A stretch of 36,298 nt of DNA from assembly GCA_965650335.1 (NCBI GenBank), contig CBFGOI010000035.1, positions 1 through 36,298 of the forward strand, in the 5' to 3' direction. This DNA comes from Paradesertivirga sp965650335. GTDB lineage: Bacteria > Bacteroidota > Bacteroidia > Sphingobacteriales > Sphingobacteriaceae. The notes beneath the pieces are model-generated. The model did not search any database. It was given only the letters and a program-made list of their open reading frames with translations, and was not told the DNA's origin. Made by a program: the position numbers and the translations under genes. Positions 1-8,834 of this stretch are shown in pieces (positions within the stretch are counted from its first letter, which is position 1; every line of letters begins with the position of its first letter).

Positions 1-819
1 TCCGTGGGCATGACTTTGATCGTGCTTACAGCAGGAATCGATCTTTCGGTAGGCTCTGTGCTGGCTTTGTGCGGCGCCATCACTGCCGGATTATTAAAAA
101 ATGGCATTCAGGTGCCTTCGGCCGATTTGTTTATTGGCTTTACGATCTTAGGAGGGATACTTTGCGGAATAATGCTGGGCGTTTTTCTCGGGGCATTTAA
201 TGGCTGGGTAATTACTAAATTCAAGGTGCCGCCGTTTGTGGCAACGCTTGCTATGTTAACCATCGCGAGAGGATTAACCTTGCTTTACACCGAGGGTTTT
301 CCGATTTCTGGTCTTGGAGCTGATTTTTCTTACATCGGTACTGGCTGGCTGTTAGGTATTCCTGTCCCTGTTTGGATCTCGGCAGTAATTGTAGGTGTAG
401 CGGTTATCGTGACCAATAAAACCCGTCTGGGCCGATATATTTATGCTATTGGCGGTAACGAAAGTGCTTCGCGACTATCGGGTATCAATATAAGTCGTGT
501 TAAAATAATTGTGTACTCCATCGGTGGCGCCCTGGCCGCGGTTGGCGGCTTGATAGTTACTTCAAGGCTTGATTCGGCACAACCCAATGCAGGTATCAGT
601 TACGAACTGGATTCTATTGCAGCCGTGGTTATCGGCGGCACTTCTTTATCCGGCGGTAAAGGAAGCATTATGGGGACGGTACTTGGCGCCATCATTATCG
701 GTGTGTTAAACAATGGATTGGTATTATTAAATGTATCGCCGTTTTGGCAGCAGGTCGTAAAAGGCGGGGTGATTTTACTGGCGGTTATTATCGATAAATC
801 AAATTCAAAAAGCGAATAA
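1..819 (+). CDS. Ribose-type sugar ABC transporter permease (RbsC family), 5' end outside window
   Basis: This is an inner-membrane permease subunit of a CUT2 (ribose/xylose/autoinducer-type) ABC importer. The frame is open from base 1, before the first possible internal start, and about 50 N-terminal residues of the usual ~320 are missing, so the gene enters from the left. The motif GMTLIVLTAGIDLSVGS near the start, the IDLSVGSVLAL segment and the AAVVIGGTSLSGGKGS loop near the C terminus are hallmarks of RbsC-like permeases, and the protein is a series of hydrophobic helices. Its stop codon overlaps the ATG of the FGGY kinase by one base (TAATG), so the two are translationally coupled. The ATPase and binding protein are presumably upstream. 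The transported sugar cannot be read from the sequence; a sugar phosphorylated by the next gene is the natural guess. Confidence 0.93.
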   Translation, partial: SVGMTLIVLTAGIDLSVGSVLALCGAITAGLLKNGIQVPSADLFIGFTILGGILCGIMLGVFLGAFNGWVITKFKVPPFVATLAMLTIARGLTLLYTEGFPISGLGADFSYIGTGWLLGIPVPVWISAVIVGVAVIVTNKTRLGRYIYAIGGNESASRLSGINISRVKIIVYSIGGALAAVGGLIVTSRLDSAQPNAGISYELDSIAAVVIGGTSLSGGKGSIMGTVLGAIIIGVLNNGLVLLNVSPFWQQVVKGGVILLAVIIDKSNSKSE

Positions 820-2300
820 TGAGCCGGTATATACTTTCGATTGATCAGGGGACAAGCAGTACAAAAACCATTCTTTTTGATGAAGAAGGGAAGGTTTTTG
901 CAAAAGGATCAGAGCCGCTTAAAAGTATTTTTTATGGCGAAGGTTTTGTAGAGCAGAATCCGGAAGAGATTTATCAAAATGTACTTAGCTCGGTGAGTAA
1001 ATGTCTGGAAGATTTTGAGGAAAAAGGAGGGAAGCGGGAGGATATTAAAGCCTGCGGAATTTCGAATCAACGCGAAACCTTTGTTTTATGGGATAAAAAT
1101 GGAGCGCCTTTGTATAACGCGGTTGTTTGGCAATGCAAACGTTCTATCGAAGTTTGCGAACGATTAAAAAAGGACGGGCTTGGCGATGAAATTAACTCAA
1201 AAACCGGATTAATTATCGATCCTTATTTTTCAGGTACCAAGCTAATTTGGTTGTATGAAAATGAAGAAAAAATAAAGGGCGCAATTGATGCAGGTGAAGC
1301 ATATTTCGGAACCATCGATACCTGGCTTTTATATCGTTTAACTGATGGAAAAACCTATTTAACTGATTATGCAAACGCTTCAAGAACTTTATTCTTTAAT
1401 TTATCTCAATTAAAATGGGATAAGGAATTGCTGAAAGTATTTGGACTGTCTAGGTTGAACCTGCCAGATCCTAAACCATCATCTTATAGCTTTGGCGAAT
1501 CCAACTTCGCCGGGCTTTTAAATCAAAATCTGCCCATTACAGCCATGATCGGTGATTCTCATGCCGCAGCATTCGGCGAAGGATGTTTCTTTCCCGGTAC
1601 AGCGAAAGCAACACTCGGAACAGGCTGCTCAATTCTAATGAATATTGGCGCCGAGCCGAAAGCTTCCGGAAACGGAATGATTACAACGATTTGCTGGAGT
1701 ACAGAAGGTCGTGTGGATTATGCTCTGGAAGGAGTAATTGTTTCCTGCGGTGCCACCATCGAGTGGATAAAAAACGAATTAGGCTTGTTCAAACATAGCA
1801 GCGAAACAGAGGCAATGGCCAATGAAGTTGATGGAAATAATGGAGTGTATATCATCCCCGCTTTTAGCGGATTAGGCGCCCCCTATTGGGATATGAACCG
1901 TAAAGCCTCGATTACAGGACTAAGCTTCGGAGCGAATAAAAATCACATTGTACGTGCCGCATTAGAATCCATTCCTTATCAGATAAAGGATGTAATTGCC
2001 GCTATGGAAGAAGATACCGGAATTGATTTACAGGAGCTTATGGTAAATGGAGGAATTACCGCCAATCAGTTCGTGTTGCAATTTCTTGCTGATCTTTTAG
2101 AGAAAAAAGTAGTTAACATGGGAATGCCCGATGTATCAGCGCTTGGGGCGGCATATTTGGCAGGACTGGAAGCTGGTGTTTATAAAGACATAGACCACTT
2201 AAAAACTTTGAATAATAATAAGTCGTTTAATGCTCCCAATGAAAATGCCGAGGCTGTTAAAAATTCTCATAAAGGTTGGTTAACCGCAATAGCCGGATAA
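819..2300 (+). CDS. FGGY-family carbohydrate kinase, glycerol-kinase-like
   Basis: This is a cytoplasmic ATP-dependent sugar or polyol kinase of 493 aa, normal for the FGGY family. The N-terminal phosphate-binding segment SIDQGTSSTKTILFD (about 7-21) and the C-terminal MVNGGITANQFVLQFLADLL region are typical. Comparison with E. coli glycerol kinase from memory places Arg85-Glu86 (QRET), Trp104 (NAVVWQCKR), Tyr136 (DPYF) and Asp246 (MIGDSHAAA) at glycerol-contacting positions. The Gln that follows the Asp in glycerol kinases (GDQQAA) is Ser247 here, so the true substrate may be another polyol or ketose. Coupling to the RbsC permease suggests it phosphorylates the imported sugar. D-apulose kinase (ApsK) is also an FGGY enzyme, and an apiosidase-like gene lies downstream, so that is one possibility but unproven. 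Confidence 0.9.
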   Translation: MSRYILSIDQGTSSTKTILFDEEGKVFAKGSEPLKSIFYGEGFVEQNPEEIYQNVLSSVSKCLEDFEEKGGKREDIKACGISNQRETFVLWDKNGAPLYNAVVWQCKRSIEVCERLKKDGLGDEINSKTGLIIDPYFSGTKLIWLYENEEKIKGAIDAGEAYFGTIDTWLLYRLTDGKTYLTDYANASRTLFFNLSQLKWDKELLKVFGLSRLNLPDPKPSSYSFGESNFAGLLNQNLPITAMIGDSHAAAFGEGCFFPGTAKATLGTGCSILMNIGAEPKASGNGMITTICWSTEGRVDYALEGVIVSCGATIEWIKNELGLFKHSSETEAMANEVDGNNGVYIIPAFSGLGAPYWDMNRKASITGLSFGANKNHIVRAALESIPYQIKDVIAAMEEDTGIDLQELMVNGGITANQFVLQFLADLLEKKVVNMGMPDVSALGAAYLAGLEAGVYKDIDHLKTLNNNKSFNAPNENAEAVKNSHKGWLTAIAG

Positions 2301-2347
2301 AGCAGCTAAAATCAATAAGAAATATTAAAAAAACTAACTGCATCAAC

Positions 2348-3709
2348 ATGAATAAGATTCTTATTACAATAGTTCTTTTTCTGGGGATAGGTAAGGCGGG
2401 ATCTGGCCAAATAAAGGATAGCTTGAACACCGATATCGCCTTAATAAAAAAGCATATTTATTCAGATTATAAAGGCATGTTTAGAAAGCCTGGAGGGGCC
2501 TTAATCTTTCCTTATATAACACCCGGAAGCGCTTCGTACGCTAATGATCTTTGGGACTGGGATTCCTGGTTAAGCAATATTGCATTGAGACAAATTCTTT
2601 CGGACATTGGGTCAAAAAAAGATAAGCAGGAGGCCGTTGTTTACGAACAGGGTTGTGTGCTTAATTTCCTTAATTATACAAGCTATGATGGTTATATGCC
2701 CATACTTGTTGCCAAGAAGTCAAATCCTGAGAAAATAAAACCCGAAAATATTTACAAAACAAATATGCACAAGCCCGTTCTTGCGCAGCATGCAGCTTTT
2801 TTGGTAAAGCAGCAAAACGGTAATGCAGAATGGATCCGGGAAAAATTCAGTTTCCTCCAGGCTTTTATAAATAATTATCAATCACACCACCGGCATAAAC
2901 CCACTGGTTTATATTACTGGCAAAACGATCTTGCAATTGGGGTTGATAACGATCCAAGTACTTTCTTTCGCCCTCCCGCAAGTTCAGCATCCATTTTTTT
3001 GAATTGTTTAATGTATAAAGAGCTTAATGCGATGGTTTATTTAGCCAATGCATTGAATTTGAATGAGATTGGGAACGAATATGCAAAAGATGCAGAAGAT
3101 TTAAAAAAAGCGATTCAGGAACACTGCTGGGATGAACGGGATGGCTTTTATTATTCAGTGGACATAAATCTTTTGCCCGTAACGGAGGAACCATCAGATA
3201 TTTTCGGTATGGAAATGGTGCTTCACAGCGGTTTTCCCCGAAATTATAATTCCCTCATTCAGAGAATTGGGGTTTGGTCGGGTTTCATGGCTTTATGGGC
3301 TGGTATCGCAACTCCCAGGCAGGCAAAAAGAATGGTAGAAGAGCATTTTAAAAATGCAAGCACCTTTAATGCCCCTTACGGGATAAGAACACTTTCAAAA
3401 ATGGAAAAAATGTACAGTGTCAGGGCGAGCAATAATCCCTCAAACTGGCTCGGCCCAATTTGGGGTATTTCAAATTATCTGACTTATAAAGGTTTGGTTA
3501 ATTATGGATTTGATAAAGAAGCCTCGGGTCTGGCTATTAAAATCATCTCTCTGTTTGCAAATGATTATAGGAAATATGGCGCCCTACATGAATACTATGA
3601 GCCAGATTCTGGTTCTCCGGTATTGAATAAAGGATTTCAGAACTGGAATTATTTAGTACTGAATATGATAGCGTGGCTTAAAAAAGGAACCCTAGTTGAA
3701 GAGTTTTAG
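2348..3709 (+). CDS. Secreted (alpha/alpha)6-barrel glycoside hydrolase, trehalase/GH63/MGH1-like
   Basis: This is a predicted periplasmic glycosidase of 453 aa. I chose the ATG at 2348 because it begins a clean signal peptide (MNKILITIVLFLGIGKAGSGQ). The reading frame extends upstream to a TTG at 2276, but that overlaps the end of the kinase gene and adds a polar stretch in front of the leader. Hallmarks of the GH37/GH63/mannosylglycerate-hydrolase-like clan are NDLWDWDSWLSN (about 67-77, WDWDSW), DNDPSTFFRPPASSAS in the middle, and HEYYEPDSG near residue 414, where a catalytic Glu is expected. The substrate is not readable from the sequence; alpha-linked glucose, mannose or other units are all possible. 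It lies 20 bases before the apiosidase-like gene and probably shares a transcript with it. Confidence 0.82.
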   Translation: MNKILITIVLFLGIGKAGSGQIKDSLNTDIALIKKHIYSDYKGMFRKPGGALIFPYITPGSASYANDLWDWDSWLSNIALRQILSDIGSKKDKQEAVVYEQGCVLNFLNYTSYDGYMPILVAKKSNPEKIKPENIYKTNMHKPVLAQHAAFLVKQQNGNAEWIREKFSFLQAFINNYQSHHRHKPTGLYYWQNDLAIGVDNDPSTFFRPPASSASIFLNCLMYKELNAMVYLANALNLNEIGNEYAKDAEDLKKAIQEHCWDERDGFYYSVDINLLPVTEEPSDIFGMEMVLHSGFPRNYNSLIQRIGVWSGFMALWAGIATPRQAKRMVEEHFKNASTFNAPYGIRTLSKMEKMYSVRASNNPSNWLGPIWGISNYLTYKGLVNYGFDKEASGLAIKIISLFANDYRKYGALHEYYEPDSGSPVLNKGFQNWNYLVLNMIAWLKKGTLVEEF

Positions 3710-3729
3710 ATCTTAAATTATTCTGAGAA

Positions 3730-5320
3730 ATGAAGAAATATGTATTGTCACTGTGCCTGTTTTTATTAAGTATTGGCTGTTATGCACAGAATACTGGCGA
3801 ATCAGTCGAAAAGTGGGGCAGATTTGAAAAGATATTAAAAGGCACGAGTTCAGGCAATCCGTTTTCAGAAATCAGCTTGACGGCCGAATTTTCTAATGGC
3901 ACCCAAACTATTAAAACCAATGGATTTTATGATGGCAACGGAGTATACAAAATAAGATTTATGCCTGTTGAAACGGGTACCTGGAAATACGTAACAACAA
4001 GCAATAGCAAGGAATTAAATAATATTAAAGGGGAGTTTATCTGTGTAAACCCAGGAAAAGATAATCACGGCATGGTTAAAGTTTGGAATACCTATAATTT
4101 CAAATATACCGATGGCAAAATATATTATCCCTTTGGTACCACCATGTATGCCTGGACTCATCAGGGAGAGAAATTGCAACAGGAAACACTCATCGCATTG
4201 AAAACATCTGGCTTCAATAAATTGAGAATGTGTGTTTTTCCTAAGTATTATACCAATGTTGAGAATGATCCCGAATTATATCCTTATCAAAAGCTTTCTC
4301 AAAAAAAGGATTCTACCGGAAGGGTTACTTTCAGCTGGAATTTTAAAAAGTTCGACCCTGCCTTTTTTGCTCATCTTGAAAAGCAATTAGATGAACTGAG
4401 AGATATGGGTATTGAAGCAGATCTGATTATTTTCCACCCCTATGATAAAGGAAGATGGGGCTTTGATGATATGGGGAAGGAAAATGATGAGTTTTATTTA
4501 AAATATCTTGTTGCACGTCTTGCCTCATTCCGAAACGTATGGTGGTCGATGGCTAATGAATTTGATTATATCAAAACAAAACCACGTGAAATTTGGGATA
4601 ACTATTCGAAAGTTGTCAGCGACAACGACCCTTATAAACACTTGCTTTCTATTCATAACGGCAGTATCTACTTTGATAATTCTAAACCGTTTATAACCCA
4701 TCTAAGTATTCAAAATAGCTCTGCTGTAGAAGATTTTGGCCGGGCGGGATTGTTGCGGGATGCTTTTTTTAAACCTGTAATCTACGATGAAGTGTGTTAT
4801 GAGGGCAACCTTACCCAACGATGGGGCAGGCTAAGCGGACAAGAAATGGTTCATGCCGTTTGGCAAGGAGTAATTGCCGGAACGTATGTAACGCATGGCG
4901 AAACAATAAAAGGTGTTGGCGATACAATATCATGGGCTAAAGGCGGAAAGTTTAAAGGAGAAAGTCCTGCACGAATTGCTTTTTTAAGAGACCTAATAGA
5001 ACAGGGACCGGGACCTTTGACGTTTGCCGATACCTGGAAGGATTTGCAAACTGCACAAGTTGACAGCAATTATTACATGATCTATTTTGGAAAGGAAGTT
5101 TTAACCGAATGGAAGTTCAGTTTGCCAAAAAAGAACGGTCCACCCTAAGGGCACTAAATTTAAAATAGATGTTATTGATGCCTGGAATATGACGGTAACA
5201 CCTTTAACCGATAGTATTGTGACAGCAGCTGCAGATGGATATAGAATATTCGATAAAGATTTAAAAGTTATTAATCTGCCGGGGCGGCCTTTCATTGCGT
5301 TGCGAATCAAACGTTTGTAA
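3730..5320 (+). pseudogene. Apiosidase-like glycoside hydrolase (DUF5060-DUF4038-DUF5605), single-base frameshift
   Basis: This is a secreted glycoside hydrolase with a leader (MKKYVLSLCLFLLSIGCYAQ), an N-terminal beta-sandwich like DUF5060 (about 24-108) and a TIM barrel of the DUF4038 type, the family that includes GH140 apiosidases. Candidate catalytic acids are Glu277 (WWSMANEFD) and Glu354 (VIYDEVCYEG). The frame stops at 5146-5148 after LPKKNGPP. The +1-shifted frame continues at once with KGTKFKIDVIDAWNMTVTP and runs to a stop at 5318-5320, giving the expected C-terminal domain and an intact length of about 530 aa. Removing one C from CCC at 5143-5145, or one A from the A-run at 5127-5132, restores one frame. 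Catalytic residues precede the break, so a shortened active protein, a sequencing error or slippage are all possible. The GH140 assignment itself is by resemblance only. Confidence 0.8.
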
Positions 5321-5366
5321 CAAAGAAGTCAAGGAAAATCTTAAACATCAAACTGACAATTATCTC

Positions 5367-5465
5367 ATGTTTAAACCAGTATCCACAGCTGTTACTACCA
5401 ATACCGCAGGTTCCTGGGTTGCAGAACCAGGCAATTACACAGAATGCTGCATATTAGGACTTTAA
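5367..5465 (+). pseudogene. Possible remnant of a GH3-type beta-glycosidase C-terminal (Fn3-like) domain
   Basis: The 208-base gap between the apiosidase-like gene and the GH78 gene holds a short reading frame. Its middle reads AVTTNTAGSWVAEPGNYT, which resembles the fibronectin-III-like C-terminal domain of GH3 enzymes (pattern W-V-x-E-P-G-x-[FY]), before running into unrelated residues and a stop. There is no room for an intact gene. It could be a deletion scar of a former GH3 gene in this locus or a chance resemblance. Confidence 0.28.
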
Positions 5466-5478
5466 ATAAAGTGTACTA

Positions 5479-5508
5479 TGTGAAAATTCTTTGGAATTAT
5501 TTTTCACA
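5479..5508. promoter_or_regulatory. Inverted repeat TGTGAAAA-N14-TTTTCACA upstream of GH78 gene
   Basis: Two perfect 8-base arms (5479-5486 and 5501-5508) lie 20 bases before the GH78 start. The TTC/GAA pair inside the spacer lengthens the symmetry. It could be an operator or a weak hairpin of the upstream transcript; there is no T-run after it that would make it a convincing terminator. Confidence 0.4.
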
Positions 5509-5528
5509 CAATAACAGAAGGTCAATCA

Positions 5529-7730
5529 ATGATAAAAGCGATAAAAATTATGAAATTTAAAATTCTATGTAAACGGGTATTCTTAATTGGATTTTTACTG
5601 ACTTTACTAACTGAAGCTGGTATAGCGCAATCTAAAGCCACCTGGATTTGGTACCCCGGCGATTTTGAAGTATGGTTGGGTAATAAAATGCAAAACCGCC
5701 GTACCGAACGCGGTTCTTTTTTGCCTCCTTTCTGGAAACTGGACAATCATTATGTGTTAATCGATTTCCATAAAGTATTTGATTTAAAAGAGGCGGAAGA
5801 AGCTGAGCTTTTTGTTGAAGGACAATACAACGTGAAGGTCGACGGAAAGCCGTTTTTTGGTTATCCAAACAAAATAACTATCCCGGCAGGGAAACATAAA
5901 GTAAGCTTAAAAGTGTTTTGCCAGGATAGAGTTCCCGCTATTTATGTAAGAGGAAAACAGGTTGTTTCTGATTCGACCTGGCTGGTTACGTACGAAGATA
6001 AAGAATGGATCGATCAATCGGGAAAAGTTTCTGATCAGTCCGGTACTACCTGGCTAAAGGCGGCTTCATGGAATTTCGATGCTCCATCAAGCCCACCATC
6101 AAAGTTTAGGTTGGCAACCAAACCTCAGTCGGCTGTTAACAGTCAAAAGAACGGCAACTCTACGGTTTACGATTTTGGTAAAGAGACTTTTGGCTTTGTG
6201 AAAATGCATGGATTGAAAGGAAAGGGCCGGATCGAACTTTATTATGGTGAGTCGAAAGAAGAGGCATTGAGCAAAGAGCATGCGGAAACCCTGGATATGC
6301 TGGATATCAGCTTTTCGCAGAAAAGAGATACAATCACCGAACTTACTAAAGCATTCAGATATGTAAACGTTGTTTTGCCACAAGGCTTAACGCTCGATTC
6401 GGTTTCCATGCTGTACGAATATCTTCCTGTTGCAGATAAAGGTGGTTTTCGTTGCTCGGATGAAGAGATCAATAAGATTTATGATGTAGCTAAGTACACT
6501 TTCCATTTAAACACCAGGGAGTTTTTTATCGACGGTATAAAACGCGATCGCTGGATTTGGTCTGGAGATGCGTATCAGAGTTACCTGATGAATTATTACC
6601 TGTTGTTCGACTCTCCGTCGGTATCACGTACACTTCTTGCTTTACGCGGAAAAGATCCGGTAACGAGTCATATTAATACCATTATGGATTATACTTTTTA
6701 CTGGTTTATTGGTATTTACGATTACTACTTGTACTCTGGTGATAAGAATTTTATCCAGCAGTTTTATCCACGGATGCAAAGTTTAATGGAATACTGTTTG
6801 TCCCGAAGAAATGCGAATGGCATGATGGAAGGTCTTGCAGGCGATTGGGTATTTATTGATTGGGCCGATGGTTTAAGCAAGAAAGGTGAAGTGAGTTTTG
6901 AGCAAATGCTTTTGGCCCGAAGCTTGGAAGCGATGGCAATAAGTGCCGAAATTGCAAAAGACAGTGCAGGTGCAGCACGTTACAAGAAATTAGCATCGGA
7001 ACTTAAAACTAAAATATTTGCCAATTACTGGAGCGATGAAAAACATGCTTTGGTACACAGTCGCGTGGATGGTAAGCAAACTGATAATGTAACCCGCTAT
7101 GCAAACATGTTCGGTATTTTCTTCAACTATTTTAACGAATCGCAGAAGCAGGATGTTAAACAACATGTGCTGCTGAACGATAAAATTCAAAAAATTACCA
7201 CGCCATACATGCGCTTTTACGAGCTTGAAGCATTATGCGCAATGGGCGAGCAGCCTTACGTTCTGAAAGAAATGAAGGACTATTGGGGCGGCATGTTAAA
7301 ATTGGGCGCAACTTCTTTCTGGGAAGAATACAATCCATCTAAAAAAGGGGCTGAACATTATGCGATGTATGGTCGTGAGTTCGGAAAAAGCCTTTGTCAT
7401 GCATGGGGCGCAAGTCCGCTTTATCTATTGGGTAAATATTATTTAGGTGTTAAGCCATTATCACCAGGCTATCAAACATGGGTTGTCGAACCTAATTTGG
7501 GCGGATTAAAATGGATGGAAGGAAAAGTCCCGACTCCGAACGGCGAGATTTCTGTTTATGCAAGTACTTCAGAAGTTAAGGTGAAATCGCCGGTAGGGAC
7601 AGGAACACTGCGTTTGAAAAGTAAAACCAAACCCAATGTTAAAGGAGCAAAAGTTCAATCTGTTGGTAATGGAGTTTATGAAATTACAATCCCGAGAGGG
7701 AAGGAATATGTAGTAAAATACAGTATGTAG
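5529..7730 (+). CDS. Alpha-L-rhamnosidase, GH78-type
   Basis: This is a secreted inverting glycosidase of 733 aa expected to remove terminal alpha-L-rhamnose in the periplasm. After a signal peptide (hydrophobic core about 17-32, ending GIAQ) come beta-sandwich modules (about 36-300), an (alpha/alpha)6 barrel (about 310-650) and a C-terminal beta domain. The barrel carries DGIKRDRWIWSGDAYQS at 335-351 and GATSFWEEYNP at 593-603, which match the two acidic active-site regions of GH78. At the place where many GH78 enzymes have the general-acid Glu (REER-type motif) this protein has Asp340, as in a subgroup with the KRDRW form. A second in-frame ATG at 5550 gives a tidier signal peptide and may be the true start. 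It is the last gene of the left operon, followed by a strong hairpin. Confidence 0.88.
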   Translation: MIKAIKIMKFKILCKRVFLIGFLLTLLTEAGIAQSKATWIWYPGDFEVWLGNKMQNRRTERGSFLPPFWKLDNHYVLIDFHKVFDLKEAEEAELFVEGQYNVKVDGKPFFGYPNKITIPAGKHKVSLKVFCQDRVPAIYVRGKQVVSDSTWLVTYEDKEWIDQSGKVSDQSGTTWLKAASWNFDAPSSPPSKFRLATKPQSAVNSQKNGNSTVYDFGKETFGFVKMHGLKGKGRIELYYGESKEEALSKEHAETLDMLDISFSQKRDTITELTKAFRYVNVVLPQGLTLDSVSMLYEYLPVADKGGFRCSDEEINKIYDVAKYTFHLNTREFFIDGIKRDRWIWSGDAYQSYLMNYYLLFDSPSVSRTLLALRGKDPVTSHINTIMDYTFYWFIGIYDYYLYSGDKNFIQQFYPRMQSLMEYCLSRRNANGMMEGLAGDWVFIDWADGLSKKGEVSFEQMLLARSLEAMAISAEIAKDSAGAARYKKLASELKTKIFANYWSDEKHALVHSRVDGKQTDNVTRYANMFGIFFNYFNESQKQDVKQHVLLNDKIQKITTPYMRFYELEALCAMGEQPYVLKEMKDYWGGMLKLGATSFWEEYNPSKKGAEHYAMYGREFGKSLCHAWGASPLYLLGKYYLGVKPLSPGYQTWVVEPNLGGLKWMEGKVPTPNGEISVYASTSEVKVKSPVGTGTLRLKSKTKPNVKGAKVQSVGNGVYEITIPRGKEYVVKYSM

Positions 7731-7746
7731 TTGGGAAAATGATAAT

Positions 7747-7781
7747 TCTGGTTCCGGTGTTTAATCTGCACCAGAACCAGA
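7747..7781. terminator. Bidirectional terminator between GH78 gene and IclR gene
   Basis: Arms TCTGGTTCCGGTG (7747-7759) and CACCAGAACCAGA (7769-7781) form a 13-base-pair stem with one mismatch and a 9-base loop. It lies 16 bases after the GH78 stop and 2 bases beyond the IclR stop on the other strand, the right place for a shared terminator of convergent genes. Neither side has a long T-run. Confidence 0.75.
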
Positions 7782-7783
7782 TA

Positions 7784-8554
7784 TTAAATCCCAACTCTTT
7801 TTTGAATCAATTTTGAACACTTCATAGCTGCTGCTAATATTTCCTTATTTTCCACCCCCTTATTTATATTTAAAGTTGTAAGGCGAGATACGGTTAGACA
7901 GGCAATAATCCCGCTATCGGTTTGCCCCACAGGTACCGAAATATCGATTACGCCTTCAGCTAAATCGCTGGTTCGCATATAAAATCCATTTAATTTGATC
8001 TGGTCCAAAGAACGCAAAAATTGCTCTCTTTGGGTTGGCTTATAATCTTTATATATTTTATTGGCTTTAAGTAAGGCTTCTCTTTCCTGTTTGGGTAAAA
8101 AAGCCAGTAAAACTTTCCCGGAAGCTGTTAAAGGCAAGGGAAAGAGGTTGCCTTCTTCAATAGATAAAGCAATAGGTTCGGGACTTCTGGCATGAAGGAC
8201 AACCATAACCTGGTTTAAATATAAAATGCTCAAATGACAGGATTGCCTGATGATGTGAGCGAGTTCCTCTAAAGGATGCTGAGCCGATTTACAAAGCTCA
8301 TCAACCGGCGAATGCCTATGAGAAAGATGATATAACTTTAATGTTAGTCTGTATTTTCCGGAAATTTCGTCTCTTAAAATATAACCTCTGCTTTCGAGAC
8401 TCATTAGCATCCGGTATATTTCATTAGATGTTCTGTTAATACCTGTAGCAATTTCAGTTTGTGAAAGGGGGATTGATTGCGAAGATAAATATTCAAGAAT
8501 GTCAAGACCTTTATCCAAAGCAGGCGCCTGATATTTGTTATCCTTCTCTGTCAT
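7784..8554 (-). CDS. IclR-family transcriptional regulator
   Basis: This is a DNA-binding regulator of 256 aa, the usual length for the family. The N-terminal winged helix-turn-helix (about 13-75: ALDKGLDILEYLSS, then LSQTEIATGINRTSNEIYRMLMSLESRGYI) is followed by the IclR effector-binding domain. That domain shows PLPLTASGKVLLAFLP and LAEGVIDISVPV (the usual EGxxxxAxPV region) and the C-terminal ACLTVSRL. It is divergent from susC and reads toward the left operon, so it probably controls the neighbouring catabolic genes. IclR effectors are generally small carboxylic acids or sugar acids. This is an unusual regulator for a SusCD locus, where hybrid two-component, SusR-type or ECF-sigma/anti-sigma control is common. 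Confidence 0.93.
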   Translation of the reverse strand: MTEKDNKYQAPALDKGLDILEYLSSQSIPLSQTEIATGINRTSNEIYRMLMSLESRGYILRDEISGKYRLTLKLYHLSHRHSPVDELCKSAQHPLEELAHIIRQSCHLSILYLNQVMVVLHARSPEPIALSIEEGNLFPLPLTASGKVLLAFLPKQEREALLKANKIYKDYKPTQREQFLRSLDQIKLNGFYMRTSDLAEGVIDISVPVGQTDSGIIACLTVSRLTTLNINKGVENKEILAAAMKCSKLIQKRVGI

Positions 8555-8582
8555 TTCTTCTATAAATCGGTAGATTTTTTAA

Positions 8583-8590
8583 CAAACATA
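8583..8590 (-). promoter_or_regulatory. Putative promoter -7 element for the IclR gene (TATGTTTG)
   Basis: Read on the minus strand, TATGTTTG fits the Bacteroidota consensus TAnnTTTG and lies about 29 bases before the IclR start codon. No clear matching TTTG -33 box was found, so this rests on the -7 element only. Confidence 0.4.
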
Positions 8591-8638
8591 CTGATTGAAT
8601 TTTACTATTTGATTTGTAGTGTTTTTTTTACGAAGGAA

Positions 8639-8668
8639 TTTTTCAAATTGATTTTCATATTTGAAAAA
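8639..8668. promoter_or_regulatory. Perfect inverted repeat, candidate IclR operator (TTTTTCAAAT-N10-ATTTGAAAAA)
   Basis: Two perfect 10-base arms (8639-8648 and 8659-8668) with a 10-base spacer lie between the divergent IclR and susC genes, and a third half-site ATTTGAA follows at 8678-8684. The palindrome sits just upstream of, and the third half-site overlaps, the candidate susC -7 element. IclR regulators bind palindromes of this type near divergent promoters, so this is the best operator candidate in the window. Confidence 0.55.
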
Positions 8669-8674
8669 ACTTTT

Positions 8675-8682
8675 TATATTTG
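8675..8682 (+). promoter_or_regulatory. Putative promoter -7 element for susC (TATATTTG)
   Basis: TATATTTG is an exact TAnnTTTG match. Transcription from here would give a leader of about 235 bases before the susC ATG at 8925. Within that leader, 8690-8830 holds no gene or clear structure that I can see; the two hairpins listed separately follow. A TTTG at 8660-8663 is too close to be a standard -33 box. Confidence 0.45.
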
Positions 8683-8834
8683 AATAAGTAACCAGTTTAA
8701 AACATTTTTTTTCATCTACAATCCAGGCAAATCATTCGCTGATTGGCATTTATTTTAATTTATTGTTAATAGTGTTATTTAACCGATTTATAAACTAAAA
8801 ACCGAGCAGTATGCAGCAATTCGACCAATAAAAA

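Noticed and set aside
3730..5148. SPII lipoprotein signal in the apiosidase-like protein (LSIGC)
   Set aside because: The residue at -3 is Ser rather than Leu, and a normal cleavage site after CYA or CYAQ is available, so the case is ambiguous.
5479..5508. Rho-independent terminator before the GH78 gene
   Set aside because: The stem is AT-rich with a 14-base spacer and no following T-run, so it was kept only as an inverted repeat.
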